Assembly (NCBI RefSeq): GCF_947259345.1
Contig: NZ_CAMYLS010000020.1
Location: 1-64,000, forward strand
DNA: 64,000 nt
DNA from: an uncultured Maricaulis sp.
Lineage (GTDB): Bacteria > Pseudomonadota > Alphaproteobacteria > Caulobacterales > Maricaulaceae
Direction: 5' to 3'
Shown here: piece by piece, positions 27,159 to 36,243 of the stretch
How the letters are laid out: every line of letters begins with the position of its first letter
Numbering within the stretch: the first letter of the stretch is position 1
Made by a program: the position numbers and the translations under genes
The notes under the pieces: model-generated
The model's database searches: none
What the model saw: only the letters and a program-made list of their open reading frames with translations
Told to the model about the DNA's origin: nothing

Positions 27159-29213
27159 TCACTCGGATTCCCCATTCTCCGACGGGCCGGGGTCATATTC
27201 CTCGAACCAGCGCAGGATTTCCGCGACCTTGGTCAGCAGGCGGCTGGGCCGTGAGTTGGATATGCCGTGGAAGCTCTCCGGAATGATGACGAGGCGGGTC
27301 GGCACGCCGTTCAGGTGGAGTGCGGAGTAGTATTGCTCCGTCTCGGCGCGCGGGGTCCGGATATCGGCCCCGCCGACCATCATCAGGGTCGGGGTTGTGA
27401 CATTGCCCACCAGAGAGAGCGGCGACCGGCGCCAATACTCGTCAGGATCTTCCCACGGCGCACTGGCGAACCAGTAGCGGTAGAAGAATTGCGGCAGGTC
27501 GGAATAGAGCACAAAACTCGACCAGTTGATCACCGGCTTGACCGAGGCCGCCGCCGCGAAGCGGTCCGTATTGCCGACGATCCAGGCGGTCAGCAAGCCG
27601 CCACCCGAGCCGCCGGTCACGAAAAGCCGGTCGGGGTCGATGAAGCCGCGCTCCAGCATGTGATCGACCGCGCCCATCAAGTCATCATAATCCTCGCCCG
27701 GATAGGCATGGTGGATGAGATTGGCGAAGTCATAGCCATAGCTCGTTGAGCCGCGTGGATTGGTGTAGACGACAACATATCCCGCTGCCGCCATGAGCTG
27801 CAGCTCGGCCGAGAAGGTCGGGCCGTAGGCGGTGAAGGGGCCGCCATGGATTTCCAGGATCATCGGCCAGGTCTGCTCCGGGTCGAAATCGGGCGGGTAG
27901 AGCACCCAGCCGTGGATCTCGCGACCGTCGGCCGGTGAGGCCCAGCTGATCGCTTCGGCCGGCGACAGATCAACACCAGCCAGGACATCGCTATTGAGAT
28001 CGGTCAGCCGGACGGTTTCGCCGCCGGTTCCGGTGACCGCCAATTCGGCTGGCATTTGTGGTGAGCCCAGCGTGAAGGCGACCGCTCCGCTTTGAGAGAC
28101 AGAGTAGTCACCGCCCGTATAGGGGCGGCCGAAAGTGGCGCCGATCAGGCCGTCCGCAACAATGGTCAGCTCGCCATCGAGACTGACCTGTGCCACGCGC
28201 GTGGTCCCGCGATCATCGAACTGGACATAGATGCTGCGACTGTCAGAGGCCCATTGCGGATCGCCCACGGAACGATCGAGTGATGCGGTCAGTGAGCGGG
28301 TCTCGCCGGTCTCTGTTGCGCGCAGGTAGAGCTCGGTATTGTGATAGCCCATTTGTTCGTCATCGAAACCCAGATAGGCGATCCAGCGCCCGTCCGGCGA
28401 AGGGCGCGGAGATGTGTCGGGCCCGCGGCGATCGGTCAGTTGCGTGACCGCCCCGGTGGTGATGTCCAGGCGATGCAATTCGTTGTCGGGTGGAAGCTCG
28501 CCCAGCTGTTGGCGCCGGTCGGCGGAGAAGATGAGCGCCTCGCCGTCATGGCTGAATGCGAAATCTCCGGACCCGCCGAGTGCATCCTGGCTGAGCGCGG
28601 TGATGTCGCCGGTCTCAAGCTCGACCCGGTAGAAATATTGCGTGCCCGGAGGGATGGGGCCAGCCCCGTCGAGGCGGAAAAGGAGCCGGTTCTCAATCGC
28701 AGCGGCCGGCGCGCGCTCGGCGCCCTCCGGCGCGACGGGCAAGGCGGCGGCGGCCGGTCCGGGCTGGGTCCGGAAGACCGAATAGGCGAGGTAGCGACCA
28801 TCGCGAGACCAGGCGAGGCCACCCGGGGCGCCGGGAAGTTCGGTAACCCGCCGATCCACGCCTTGGCGGTCGCGAACGTGCAGGTCGACACCACTGTCTC
28901 CGGCACGTGTGTAAGCCAGGTAGTGGCTGTCCGGTGACCAGCGTGGCATGCCGGTCGCGGTCGCGTCTTCCATGAGAGCGTGGTGACCGTTGCCGTCGGG
29001 CAGAATGAACCAGATCGAAGATCGGGTTTGGTCGCTCGCAGCATCGTTTGTGCGTCGCACATAGGCGATCACAGACCCGTCCGGTGCGAATTGAGGCTCC
29101 GAAGCCGCTTCAAGTTGAAATACGGTTTCCGCTTGAAGAGGCGTATCGCTTTGGCTCCATGCTGCGCCTGCGAAGGCGAGCACGGCAAGAAATCCTGTTA
29201 TCGGTCTGATCAC
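27159..29213 (-). CDS. exported S9-family prolyl oligopeptidase (DPP IV/acylaminoacyl-peptidase type)
   Basis: About 684 aa from a GTG at 29213, chosen because CGGAGAG lies five bases upstream; a longer TTG frame to 29243 is less likely. A signal peptide (IRPITGFLAVLAFAGAAWSQ) is followed by a beta-propeller of PD40 blades to ~residue 400. The alpha/beta-hydrolase domain has nucleophile Ser in VTGGSGGGLLTAW, Asp in GGADIRTPRAETEQYY and His in PESFHGIS. It degrades short peptides in the periplasm. It is divergent from a TonB receptor across 278 bp. Confidence 0.92.
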   Translation of the reverse strand: MIRPITGFLAVLAFAGAAWSQSDTPLQAETVFQLEAASEPQFAPDGSVIAYVRRTNDAASDQTRSSIWFILPDGNGHHALMEDATATGMPRWSPDSHYLAYTRAGDSGVDLHVRDRQGVDRRVTELPGAPGGLAWSRDGRYLAYSVFRTQPGPAAAALPVAPEGAERAPAAAIENRLLFRLDGAGPIPPGTQYFYRVELETGDITALSQDALGGSGDFAFSHDGEALIFSADRRQQLGELPPDNELHRLDITTGAVTQLTDRRGPDTSPRPSPDGRWIAYLGFDDEQMGYHNTELYLRATETGETRSLTASLDRSVGDPQWASDSRSIYVQFDDRGTTRVAQVSLDGELTIVADGLIGATFGRPYTGGDYSVSQSGAVAFTLGSPQMPAELAVTGTGGETVRLTDLNSDVLAGVDLSPAEAISWASPADGREIHGWVLYPPDFDPEQTWPMILEIHGGPFTAYGPTFSAELQLMAAAGYVVVYTNPRGSTSYGYDFANLIHHAYPGEDYDDLMGAVDHMLERGFIDPDRLFVTGGSGGGLLTAWIVGNTDRFAAAASVKPVINWSSFVLYSDLPQFFYRYWFASAPWEDPDEYWRRSPLSLVGNVTTPTLMMVGGADIRTPRAETEQYYSALHLNGVPTRLVIIPESFHGISNSRPSRLLTKVAEILRWFEEYDPGPSENGESE

Positions 29214-29491
29214 AAACACTCTCCGTTCATCCTCTTGGCGCAACCCGGCGCGATCTAGTCTCGCATGTCACACCGGCAGGTCATAGTTGTGTCTCTGTAG
29301 CAACAGAACGGCAAAAAGCGCGGCTTTTCGAACCTTCGGTGCGGTTTTTCGTGTGGGCGATACAGCAAATGTGCTTCACCCAAAGGGGCAATTCGATCAG
29401 ATTGCCATTGCATGATGGGCGAGCGTCCCATTTGCCGCATCAAAAAGGGAATGGCGCAAAGATCGTCGTCCCAACGGGAGGAAGTTAGAGA

Positions 29492-32038
29492 ATGTCATCC
29501 GCCAAACGCACAATTTTATTCGCCGCTGCTTCAGCGATCGCCATTTCCGGGGCATCAGCCTTTGCCCAGGAAGCCCGGTCGGTGGACGTGATCACCGTGA
29601 CGGCTCAGAAACGCGAAGAGGGCATTCAGGACGTGCCGGTCGCCGTGACCGCTTACAGTGAAGAGCTGCTGTCCAATGCCGGCGTCAGCGACATCAAGGA
29701 CCTTGCCGTCATCGCGCCGGGCCTGAACGTGACGTCGACGACCAACGAATTTTCGACCACCGCCCGTATTCGCGGCATCGGCACCGTCGGTGACAATCCG
29801 GGTCTGGAATCGTCCGTCGGCATCGTCATCAATGGCGTGCCGCGGTCCCGCAACGGCATCGGCTTCGGTGATCTTGGCGAGCTGCAGGCGATTGAAGTCC
29901 TGCGTGGACCACAAGGCACCCTGTTCGGCGCCAATACGTCTGCCGGCATCATCAATGTGCGCACCAAGCAGCCCGAGTTCGAATTCGGCGCGCATGCCGA
30001 AGCCTCTGTCTCCGGCGGTGGCGCCGATGGCTGGGGGCTTTCCGGCGGCATGACCGGCGGCCTGTCCGACAGCGTCGCAGCCCGCGTTTATGTCGCTCAG
30101 CGCCAGCGTGACGGCTACCAGTCGGTGAACACGCATGGTGGGCCGCGTACAGAGACTGAAGACGCCAATCAGGACTTTTACACCCTGAATGGTCAGCTGC
30201 TGTTTGAAATCAGCGACAATGTGACCTTGCTCCTTGGTGCTGATTACACCCAGCGTGACGAGGATTGCTGTGGTGCGCCGAGCCTGGTGTCGGGTGCGAC
30301 ATCGCCGATCATCAATGCACTGGTTCCGGGCGCCCGCCCGCTGCCGGGCTCAGAGGATCCCTTCTCCCGCCAGATCGACTCCAACCGCCCGACGACCCAG
30401 GAAATCGAAGATTCGGGCTTCCAGGGCGAGCTGAACTGGGCGTTCGATAATTTCGATCTCACCATCATCGCGTCTGACCGCAATTTCCAGCTGGCCTCCG
30501 CCCAGGACACCGACTTCACCGGCGCGGACATTGTGTATCGCCTTGCAGACGACAATACGGTCGAGTTTGACACCACTACGTTTGAGGCGCGCCTCGCCGG
30601 TTCGACCGAGAGCCTCGACTGGATGGTCGGGACCTACTTTTCGGATGAAACGCTTATCCGCCGCGACAGTATTCGCACCGGCGCTCATTTCGAGCCTTTC
30701 CTGTCATTGCTGGCCTCCAGTGGCGCGTCCGCGACCACGGTCACCGATCTGGCCAATGGCCTGGCAGGCTTGTCTGCCTTCCTCGGCAATCCGGTTCCCG
30801 GTTTTGTCGGCCTGGCGCCGGGTCAGGGCATTCCGGCCGGTGCCTGGAACGTCAATGGCGACCAGTACAATCAGGGTTCGGAAAGCCTGTCCTTCTTCAC
30901 CCACAATACGTGGCACATGACGGACAGCACGGACCTGACCTTCGGTCTTCGTCATACTAGCACCGACAAGTCGGCGACCTTCGATTTCGGCGATAGCGTG
31001 AGCCCGGCCTGTGCGGTTTGGGAGCATGCCTTCGGGCCGGCGCTCGACTTCACCACGCCGGGTGCGCAGGCGCTTCTGGCGGCATTCTCCGGGGCCACGA
31101 GCCTGCCTGCGGCTTCGCTGGCGCAGCTGGGGACGTTCACCTGTCTGCCGCAAAGCCGTGATGTCTACTCGATGATCGACCACACGCAGTCGATCGAAGA
31201 GAATGAGATGTCGGGCCTGCTCTCGCTCTCGCATCGTTTCAACGACGACCTGCTCGTCTACGGGACGTATTCGCGCGGCTACAAGGCGGGTGGTTTCAAC
31301 CTCGACCGCTTCACGCAGGCCGGCTCTGATCCTGTCAACTTCACCAATGTGCTGAGCAATCCGGAGTCCTATCCGGCTTCGTTCGAACCGGAGACGGTCG
31401 ACAGCTTCGAGCTGGGTATCAAGACGGAGTGGGCGAATGATACCATCCTCGCCAACTTCTACCTGTTCCAGTCCGATTTCGGCACCTACCAGCTGAATAC
31501 TTTCAACGGTATTGCCTTCTTTGTTACGACCATTGACGGCGCGCAGACGCGCGGCGCGGAGGCTGAAATCCTGTGGCTTCCGGAAAGCATGCCGGGCCTG
31601 ACGGTTCAGGGTGGCGTGACCTATGCGGACGCAACCTATGACACGTTCGCACCGACCGGCACGCCGGATGTTGATCGTCTGTCGGGCCAGAACTTCTCCC
31701 TGGCGCCGGAATGGTACGCTTCGGGTGCCATCACCTATGAGGGCCAGTTCGAGAATGGCATGAACTGGTTGGCACACCTGGATGGCCGCTGGATGTCCGA
31801 ACAGAACACCGGTTCCGATCTGGACCCGGAAAAGGTTCAGGATGCCTACGCCCTGTTCAATGGTCGCGTCGGAATCAGCAGCGAGAGCGACTCCTGGTCG
31901 CTGGAGATGTGGGGCCGCAATCTTCTGGACGAGGAATATATCCAGGTCGGCTTTGATGGACCGTTCCAGTCCGGCTCGTTCAACGGCTTCCTCGGTACGC
32001 CGCGGACCTATGGTCTGACCTTGCGCCTGCGCAACTAG
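29492..32038 (+). CDS. TonB-dependent outer-membrane receptor
   Basis: 848 aa with GGGAGGAAG ahead of the ATG. A signal peptide ends near ASAFAQE. A TonB-box-like VDVITVTAQKREE precedes the plug (VPVAVTAYSEELL…IKDLAVIAPGLNV; VLRGPQGTLFGANTSAGIINV). The remainder is a 22-strand barrel with typical late motifs (YSRGYKAGGFNLD, FELGIKTEW, GLTLRLRN). This type in Caulobacter/Maricaulis relatives imports carbohydrates, peptides or siderophores. The divergent S9 peptidase hints at peptide-related uptake, but the ligand is not known. Confidence 0.95.
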   Translation: MSSAKRTILFAAASAIAISGASAFAQEARSVDVITVTAQKREEGIQDVPVAVTAYSEELLSNAGVSDIKDLAVIAPGLNVTSTTNEFSTTARIRGIGTVGDNPGLESSVGIVINGVPRSRNGIGFGDLGELQAIEVLRGPQGTLFGANTSAGIINVRTKQPEFEFGAHAEASVSGGGADGWGLSGGMTGGLSDSVAARVYVAQRQRDGYQSVNTHGGPRTETEDANQDFYTLNGQLLFEISDNVTLLLGADYTQRDEDCCGAPSLVSGATSPIINALVPGARPLPGSEDPFSRQIDSNRPTTQEIEDSGFQGELNWAFDNFDLTIIASDRNFQLASAQDTDFTGADIVYRLADDNTVEFDTTTFEARLAGSTESLDWMVGTYFSDETLIRRDSIRTGAHFEPFLSLLASSGASATTVTDLANGLAGLSAFLGNPVPGFVGLAPGQGIPAGAWNVNGDQYNQGSESLSFFTHNTWHMTDSTDLTFGLRHTSTDKSATFDFGDSVSPACAVWEHAFGPALDFTTPGAQALLAAFSGATSLPAASLAQLGTFTCLPQSRDVYSMIDHTQSIEENEMSGLLSLSHRFNDDLLVYGTYSRGYKAGGFNLDRFTQAGSDPVNFTNVLSNPESYPASFEPETVDSFELGIKTEWANDTILANFYLFQSDFGTYQLNTFNGIAFFVTTIDGAQTRGAEAEILWLPESMPGLTVQGGVTYADATYDTFAPTGTPDVDRLSGQNFSLAPEWYASGAITYEGQFENGMNWLAHLDGRWMSEQNTGSDLDPEKVQDAYALFNGRVGISSESDSWSLEMWGRNLLDEEYIQVGFDGPFQSGSFNGFLGTPRTYGLTLRLRN

Positions 32039-32061
32039 GCACTTCCTCACCGAATGCTCGA

Positions 32062-32090
32062 AGGGCCGGAGCGCAAGCTCCGGCCCTTTT
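32062..32090 (+). terminator. intrinsic terminator of the TonB receptor gene
   Basis: Perfect 11-base arms AGGGCCGGAGC/GCTCCGGCCCT (32062–32072, 32077–32087) with a GCAA loop and a T-run. Confidence 0.92.
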
Positions 32091-32212
32091 TGTATCACCA
32101 GGCGCTGCTTGCCCTATGGAGGTGCCTGACCTTTAATGTTATTTCCCGAGTGGACGTTGGCCTTCAATCCGCCTTTTTCCGGTGATGTCTGGCCACACTC
32201 TATGGATGAATC

Positions 32213-33262
32213 ATGTTCGACCTCGCCATGACACCCCGCATACGAAAAACGCTGCTGATGGTGGCCGGAATCGTCTTGTTCGCTGCCGTGATCCTGTTTT
32301 CTTTCGGGCCCTTCTCGGTTGGCGCCATCGAATCACGCCTGGCATCGGGCGCCCGTGACGCGCTAACGCTGCGCGGGCATGACTGGGCCAGCGTCCGGAT
32401 GGACGGTCAACGCGCCATCCTGACCGGTGCCGCGCCGGACGATGAAGCGCGAGCCGACGCCCTCGACACGGTGCTGTCGTCTACCTGGAGCGGCGGTGTG
32501 GTTGCGGGCGGTGTGACGCGTGTCATTGATGAGACCATCGAAGCCCGCCTCCAGTCCGGCTTTGTTTTCCGCGCGGATGTGGCGATGAATGGCCGCGTCC
32601 TTGTGCGTGGCGATGCGACGGACGCCGGCGCCCGCGACGCCATCGCCAGTTACGCGGCCGCGAATTTTCCGCAGGGCGCAGACACCGATCTAACACTTGT
32701 CCCCGGGGGCTCGGCCTCACCGGACTGGGAAGAGGCGGCCAAGCGTCTGCTCGGACAGCTCGCCCGGCTCGAGCGCGGCGCCGTTGTTTTGCGCGGTGAG
32801 CAGGGCGCCCTGGTCGGTGACGCGCCCAACCCGCAAGTCGCGCAATCGGTCAGCCAGGCGCTCGCCGCCATGCCGGTGCCGTTCAGGGCTGCCAGTGTGG
32901 TCACGCCATCCGGGGCGCCCGCCGTCGTCCGGGTCGAGGATGTGGCCGCCTGTTCGGCAGTCATTCTGGCCGCCCAGGGCACTGAGACCTTGCGTTTTGA
33001 ACGGGCCGGTTCCACGCCGAGCCCCTTCACCTCGGTGGCCCTGCGCCGGGTCGGGCGCATGTTCGCGACCTGTCCGGATGACGCGGCCATGACCGTGTCC
33101 ATTCGCCGCCAGTCGAATGATGCCGAGCTCGATTCGGCGCGGGTCGCGGAAGTGACCAATCTGGTTAGCGGTGTGGTCACCGAGAATACACGCATCTCCG
33201 TTGTGCTGGTGGATCGCCAGGACAGCGCCATATCATTCGCAATTGCGCCGCTTGAGGGCTGA
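32213..33262 (+). CDS. membrane-anchored periplasmic protein with BON-like repeats, function unknown
   Basis: 349 aa with one N-terminal membrane helix (residues ~15–36). Two segments look like BON/OsmY folds: 'DALTLRGHDWASVRMDGQRAILTGAAPDDEARADAL' style at ~45–85 and 'VAMNGRVLVRGDATDAGARDAI' style at ~118–145. The C-terminal ~80 residues resemble an OmpA-like stretch (FTSVALRRVGRMFATCPD; LDSARVAEVTNLV), without full peptidoglycan-binding motifs. It is 3 bp from the next gene. Likely envelope structure. Confidence 0.65.
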   Translation: MFDLAMTPRIRKTLLMVAGIVLFAAVILFSFGPFSVGAIESRLASGARDALTLRGHDWASVRMDGQRAILTGAAPDDEARADALDTVLSSTWSGGVVAGGVTRVIDETIEARLQSGFVFRADVAMNGRVLVRGDATDAGARDAIASYAAANFPQGADTDLTLVPGGSASPDWEEAAKRLLGQLARLERGAVVLRGEQGALVGDAPNPQVAQSVSQALAAMPVPFRAASVVTPSGAPAVVRVEDVAACSAVILAAQGTETLRFERAGSTPSPFTSVALRRVGRMFATCPDDAAMTVSIRRQSNDAELDSARVAEVTNLVSGVVTENTRISVVLVDRQDSAISFAIAPLEG

Positions 33263-33265
33263 AGC

Positions 33266-33832
33266 ATGTTTTACCTGATCTGGGAAATGGGGATTTTGCT
33301 GGTGCTGGCCGTCGGATTCGGCGTTTTCGTTGGTTACCAGCTCTGGTCCGGTGATGCTCGCAGCGCCGAAGCCGACGCCGCCATCGCCGAGAATGCCCGA
33401 CTGCGCCAGGAGAATGAAAATCTGGCACGTCGGCTGGGAGAGGCCGAAAGCGTCGTTCGCAACGCGAGTGCTGAAGCTGCCCCGGCACCAGAGCTGTCGA
33501 CTATTCCCGAGACGGCTCCGGTCGAGGCGCCTCCCGCAAAGTCCGCACCAGGCAAGCCCAAGCCCAAGGCGAAGCCGGCCTCAACGGCGAAGCCGAAAGG
33601 GAAGGCCGCTTCCAAGTCGGGCGCGAATGAGGCGTCTTCTGATGATTTGAGTGTGATCAAGGGATTGGGGCCGAAAGCGGCGACCGCCCTGAACGCGGAG
33701 GGTGTCACCTCGGTGAGCCAGATTGCGGCCTGGACGGATGAGGACATTGATCGCTGGGACGACAAGATAAATGGTCGCGGGCGCATTCGTCGCGATGACT
33801 GGGTCGGGCAGGCGAAGGCGCTGGCAGGCTGA
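33266..33832 (+). CDS. membrane-anchored helix-hairpin-helix protein
   Basis: 188 aa. A membrane helix (residues ~5–28) and a short coiled coil (NARLRQENENLARRLGEAES) lead to a Lys/Pro/Ala-rich linker of ~60 residues. The C-terminal HhH-type domain reads DLSVIKGLGPKAATALNAEG and ends in GRIRRDDWVGQAKAL. The same domain occurs at the end of alphaproteobacterial NuoE and ribosomal-L21-like proteins, often annotated 'helix-hairpin-helix'. Co-transcribed with the BON-like gene and the MmcQ/YjbR gene. Function unknown. Confidence 0.72.
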   Translation: MFYLIWEMGILLVLAVGFGVFVGYQLWSGDARSAEADAAIAENARLRQENENLARRLGEAESVVRNASAEAAPAPELSTIPETAPVEAPPAKSAPGKPKPKAKPASTAKPKGKAASKSGANEASSDDLSVIKGLGPKAATALNAEGVTSVSQIAAWTDEDIDRWDDKINGRGRIRRDDWVGQAKALAG

Positions 33833-33839
33833 TCCGGGT

Positions 33840-34208
33840 ATGGATCGGGACGAATTCAACCGTTTCTGCAACGGCCTGACCGCGACCTCACACGTCGTAC
33901 AATGGGGCGGCGCGGATGTCTGGAAAGTCGGCGGCAAGGTGTTCGCCGTCGCCGGTTGGTCCGATCGCGACCATGCGGGCATTTCCTTCAAGGTAACGCC
34001 GCTCTCCTTCGAAATTCTCAAGGAGCAGGACGGGCTTCGCCCGGCCCCTTACCTTGCATCGCGGGGCATGACCTGGATTCAGTCTCACGCCCCTGGCGCG
34101 CTCACGGAGGATGACCTGCAGGCCTATCTCGAGCGCTCGCATGCCATCATCGCCGCCGGTCTGTCCAAGAAGAAACAGCGCGAGCTGGGTTTGCTGCCGG
34201 AGGCTTGA
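33840..34208 (+). CDS. MmcQ/YjbR family DNA-binding-like protein
   Basis: 122 aa from the ATG at 33840, 8 nt after the preceding stop. The YjbR fold is recognisable in VVQWGGADVWKVGGKVFAVAG, FKVTPLSFEILKEQDG, APYLASRGMTWIQ and the C-terminal ERSHAIIAAGLSKKKQREL. The family is small, cytosolic and structurally like a CyaY-type fold, with no proven activity. Last gene of the 32.2–34.2 kb run. Confidence 0.88.
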   Translation: MDRDEFNRFCNGLTATSHVVQWGGADVWKVGGKVFAVAGWSDRDHAGISFKVTPLSFEILKEQDGLRPAPYLASRGMTWIQSHAPGALTEDDLQAYLERSHAIIAAGLSKKKQRELGLLPEA

Positions 34209-34214
34209 GCGGCG

Positions 34215-34691
34215 TCAGCGGCCTGCGGCATTGGCGAGGATTTCGCGCGCATCATAGACGCGAACATCCTGAGGGCGCGGGCCCGAGCGGACCAGGACTT
34301 CCAGCGAGACCGATTTCTCGCCGGCCGAGGCGTCGAAATTCAGACCGATACCGACCCCGCGGGACGAATATCCGCGCGAGCCCGTCGAAATCCCGATGCC
34401 GGTCGAGACACCCACCGGATTGCGATCATTGCCCTCGGCATTGCGGCTGGTGACAAGGAACCACTCGCCACCCTGTTCCAGCGTGACCTCGGCAGCCCGG
34501 CGCAACGCCATCAATTCCACCTCGTCAAACGCCATGTCCGAACCGGCTTCGAAGCGGATCCGGAAACGGTCCTGCTCGATACGCGTCTGTGACCAGCCGC
34601 GATCACTGCCATTGGCCGGGCCATACGTGGTTGGCGCGGACGCGCAGGCGGCGAGACTCAGCATGGCCAGGGTAACCAGGGTGCGCTTCAT
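34215..34691 (-). CDS. CC0125/CC1285-type lipoprotein
   Basis: 158 aa from the ATG at 34691. Lipoprotein signal with lipobox LAACAS. The mature part, GWSQTRIEQDRFRIRFEAGS, VELMALRRAAEVTLEQGGEWFLV and a Gly/Ser-rich region, matches the CC0125/CC1285 family known from Caulobacterales. Function unknown; located at the inner or outer membrane. Confidence 0.82.
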   Translation of the reverse strand: MKRTLVTLAMLSLAACASAPTTYGPANGSDRGWSQTRIEQDRFRIRFEAGSDMAFDEVELMALRRAAEVTLEQGGEWFLVTSRNAEGNDRNPVGVSTGIGISTGSRGYSSRGVGIGLNFDASAGEKSVSLEVLVRSGPRPQDVRVYDAREILANAAGR

Positions 34692-34832
34692 GTCGTAACC
34701 TCGCTGTTGAGACCTGCGCACTGTGCCATGCTTTGGCTGTCTCGCGCATGAATGACTTGAACGCGGCAGGCGGGTGTGCGTGTTTTGTGAGGTTGAACAC
34801 GCATCGCGAGCAGCTTGTTTTGAGGGGGTTTC

Positions 34833-36116
34833 ATGAAAATCAGACCTATGTTCTGCGCTGTCTTGGCGGCTATGGCCCTGAGCGCTACTGCCGAGGCACA
34901 GGGCGAGTTGTCCTATTCGCAGGCTTTGCGCGACGGCCGATATCTGGACGCGCTCGACCTTATCGAGGCACCGGCCAATTTCCCGCCGGAAGTCGCCAGC
35001 CAGATCGTCGCGCAGTTCGAGCGATCAGTCTATTCCATGACGGGGCGGCATTTTCTCGGATACGGCATGACGGAGGGCTGGGAGCCGGTGGAACCCGGCG
35101 AAGCGCTGGACCCGGTTCTGGCAAGTCTGTTTCCGGTCGATGCCGTGGACGCCATTGCCGAGGCCGCGACCGGGCGACAAGTCGTGATCATCAATGAAGC
35201 CCATAATGACGCCCGGCACCGTGCTTTCGCGACGCGTCTGTTGCGTCGGCTGGCCGATGATGGATTTACACACTTTGCCGCGGAAACCTTCGGTCGTCCC
35301 GAGCAGGTCGAAGAGGCGGTTTCACTGGGATATCCGACCCGGAATACGGGATTCTATTCAATGGAGCCGGTGTTCGGCGACCTGGTTCGCTCGGCGATGG
35401 CGATGGGTCTGGGCCTGGTGCGATACGAAGTCACCATGGAGCAACGCTGTAGCGGCGAGTGTGACCAGGCGGCCCAGATCCGGGCCCGGGAGCGCGCGCA
35501 GGCGACCAATCTTGCCGCTTTCCTGGATGCCAATCCGGACAGCCGGGTCGTGGTCTTTGTCGGTTATCAGCATCTTGACGAAACCGGCGACGAAAATGGC
35601 GACGGCGTCCTGGAAGGCTGGATGGCAGCCGAGCTCACGGCCCTGACCGGGATCGACCCGCTGACGGTCGATCAACAACAGGGCACGATCTATGGTAGCG
35701 GCTACAACCCGCCCGTCCCGGTCGGTCTGGCTGAACATTTTGACATCACACGTCCCACCACGTTCCGCGACACGAATGGCGGCTGGTTCAGCGACACATT
35801 CCAGCGCACGGTCGACATGCTGGTCGTGCACCCTTTCTTGCAACTTGGCCCGGGCGGCCGTCCGGACTGGATGGCAATGGATGGATACCGTTCGCCCCAC
35901 ATTGTCGCCGCCGAGAGCCTGCCGGTCACCGGTCCATTCCTTGTCCAGGCCTTCGTCGCGGACGAGGGGGATGGTGCCATTCCGATGGACCAGTACCTGG
36001 TACGGGAAGGCGAGACCGGTCCGGTCACATTGATGCTGCCGGCGGGTCGCTATCGTCTCATGCTCCAATCCGCCGGTGAGGCGGATCGGGAACTGGGCGA
36101 GATCGAAATGCCGTAG
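34833..36116 (+). CDS. exported TIKI/ChaN/EreA-like protein, copy 1
   Basis: 427 aa with a Sec signal (MKIRPMFCAVLAAMALSATAEAQG). Two short motifs stand out: INEAHNDARHRAF near residue 125 and FVGYQHLDETGDENG near residue 248. Paired 'x-x-x-H' motifs with an intervening acidic residue (HFAAETF) are the pattern of the TIKI superfamily (TraB, ChaN/PhuW, EreA). The Cys pair C-S-G-E-C may form a disulfide. The C-terminal ~150 residues are beta-rich. The gene downstream is a paralogue, so this is a tandem duplication. Catalytic activity is not established. Confidence 0.6.
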   Translation: MKIRPMFCAVLAAMALSATAEAQGELSYSQALRDGRYLDALDLIEAPANFPPEVASQIVAQFERSVYSMTGRHFLGYGMTEGWEPVEPGEALDPVLASLFPVDAVDAIAEAATGRQVVIINEAHNDARHRAFATRLLRRLADDGFTHFAAETFGRPEQVEEAVSLGYPTRNTGFYSMEPVFGDLVRSAMAMGLGLVRYEVTMEQRCSGECDQAAQIRARERAQATNLAAFLDANPDSRVVVFVGYQHLDETGDENGDGVLEGWMAAELTALTGIDPLTVDQQQGTIYGSGYNPPVPVGLAEHFDITRPTTFRDTNGGWFSDTFQRTVDMLVVHPFLQLGPGGRPDWMAMDGYRSPHIVAAESLPVTGPFLVQAFVADEGDGAIPMDQYLVREGETGPVTLMLPAGRYRLMLQSAGEADRELGEIEMP

Positions 36117-36118
36117 GC

Positions 36119-36160
36119 GGGCTCCATGGACAGGGTTCATGCAGAACCCTGTCACAGCCC
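36119..36160 (+). terminator. strong hairpin between the two TIKI-like paralogues
   Basis: A perfect 10-bp stem GACAGGGTTC/GAACCCTGTC (36129–36138, 36144–36153) with a 5-nt loop is enclosed by GGGCT/AGCCC. No T-run follows, so it could be a Rho-assisted terminator or an mRNA-stabilising element. Confidence 0.5.
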
Positions 36161-36243
36161 GTCTGACGCGTGGATGAACGCGCCTGAGTTGACCGCAATT
36201 ATAGATTGTTATTCTCTGGCCAAGAGTTGAGTTGGAGGAAGCT

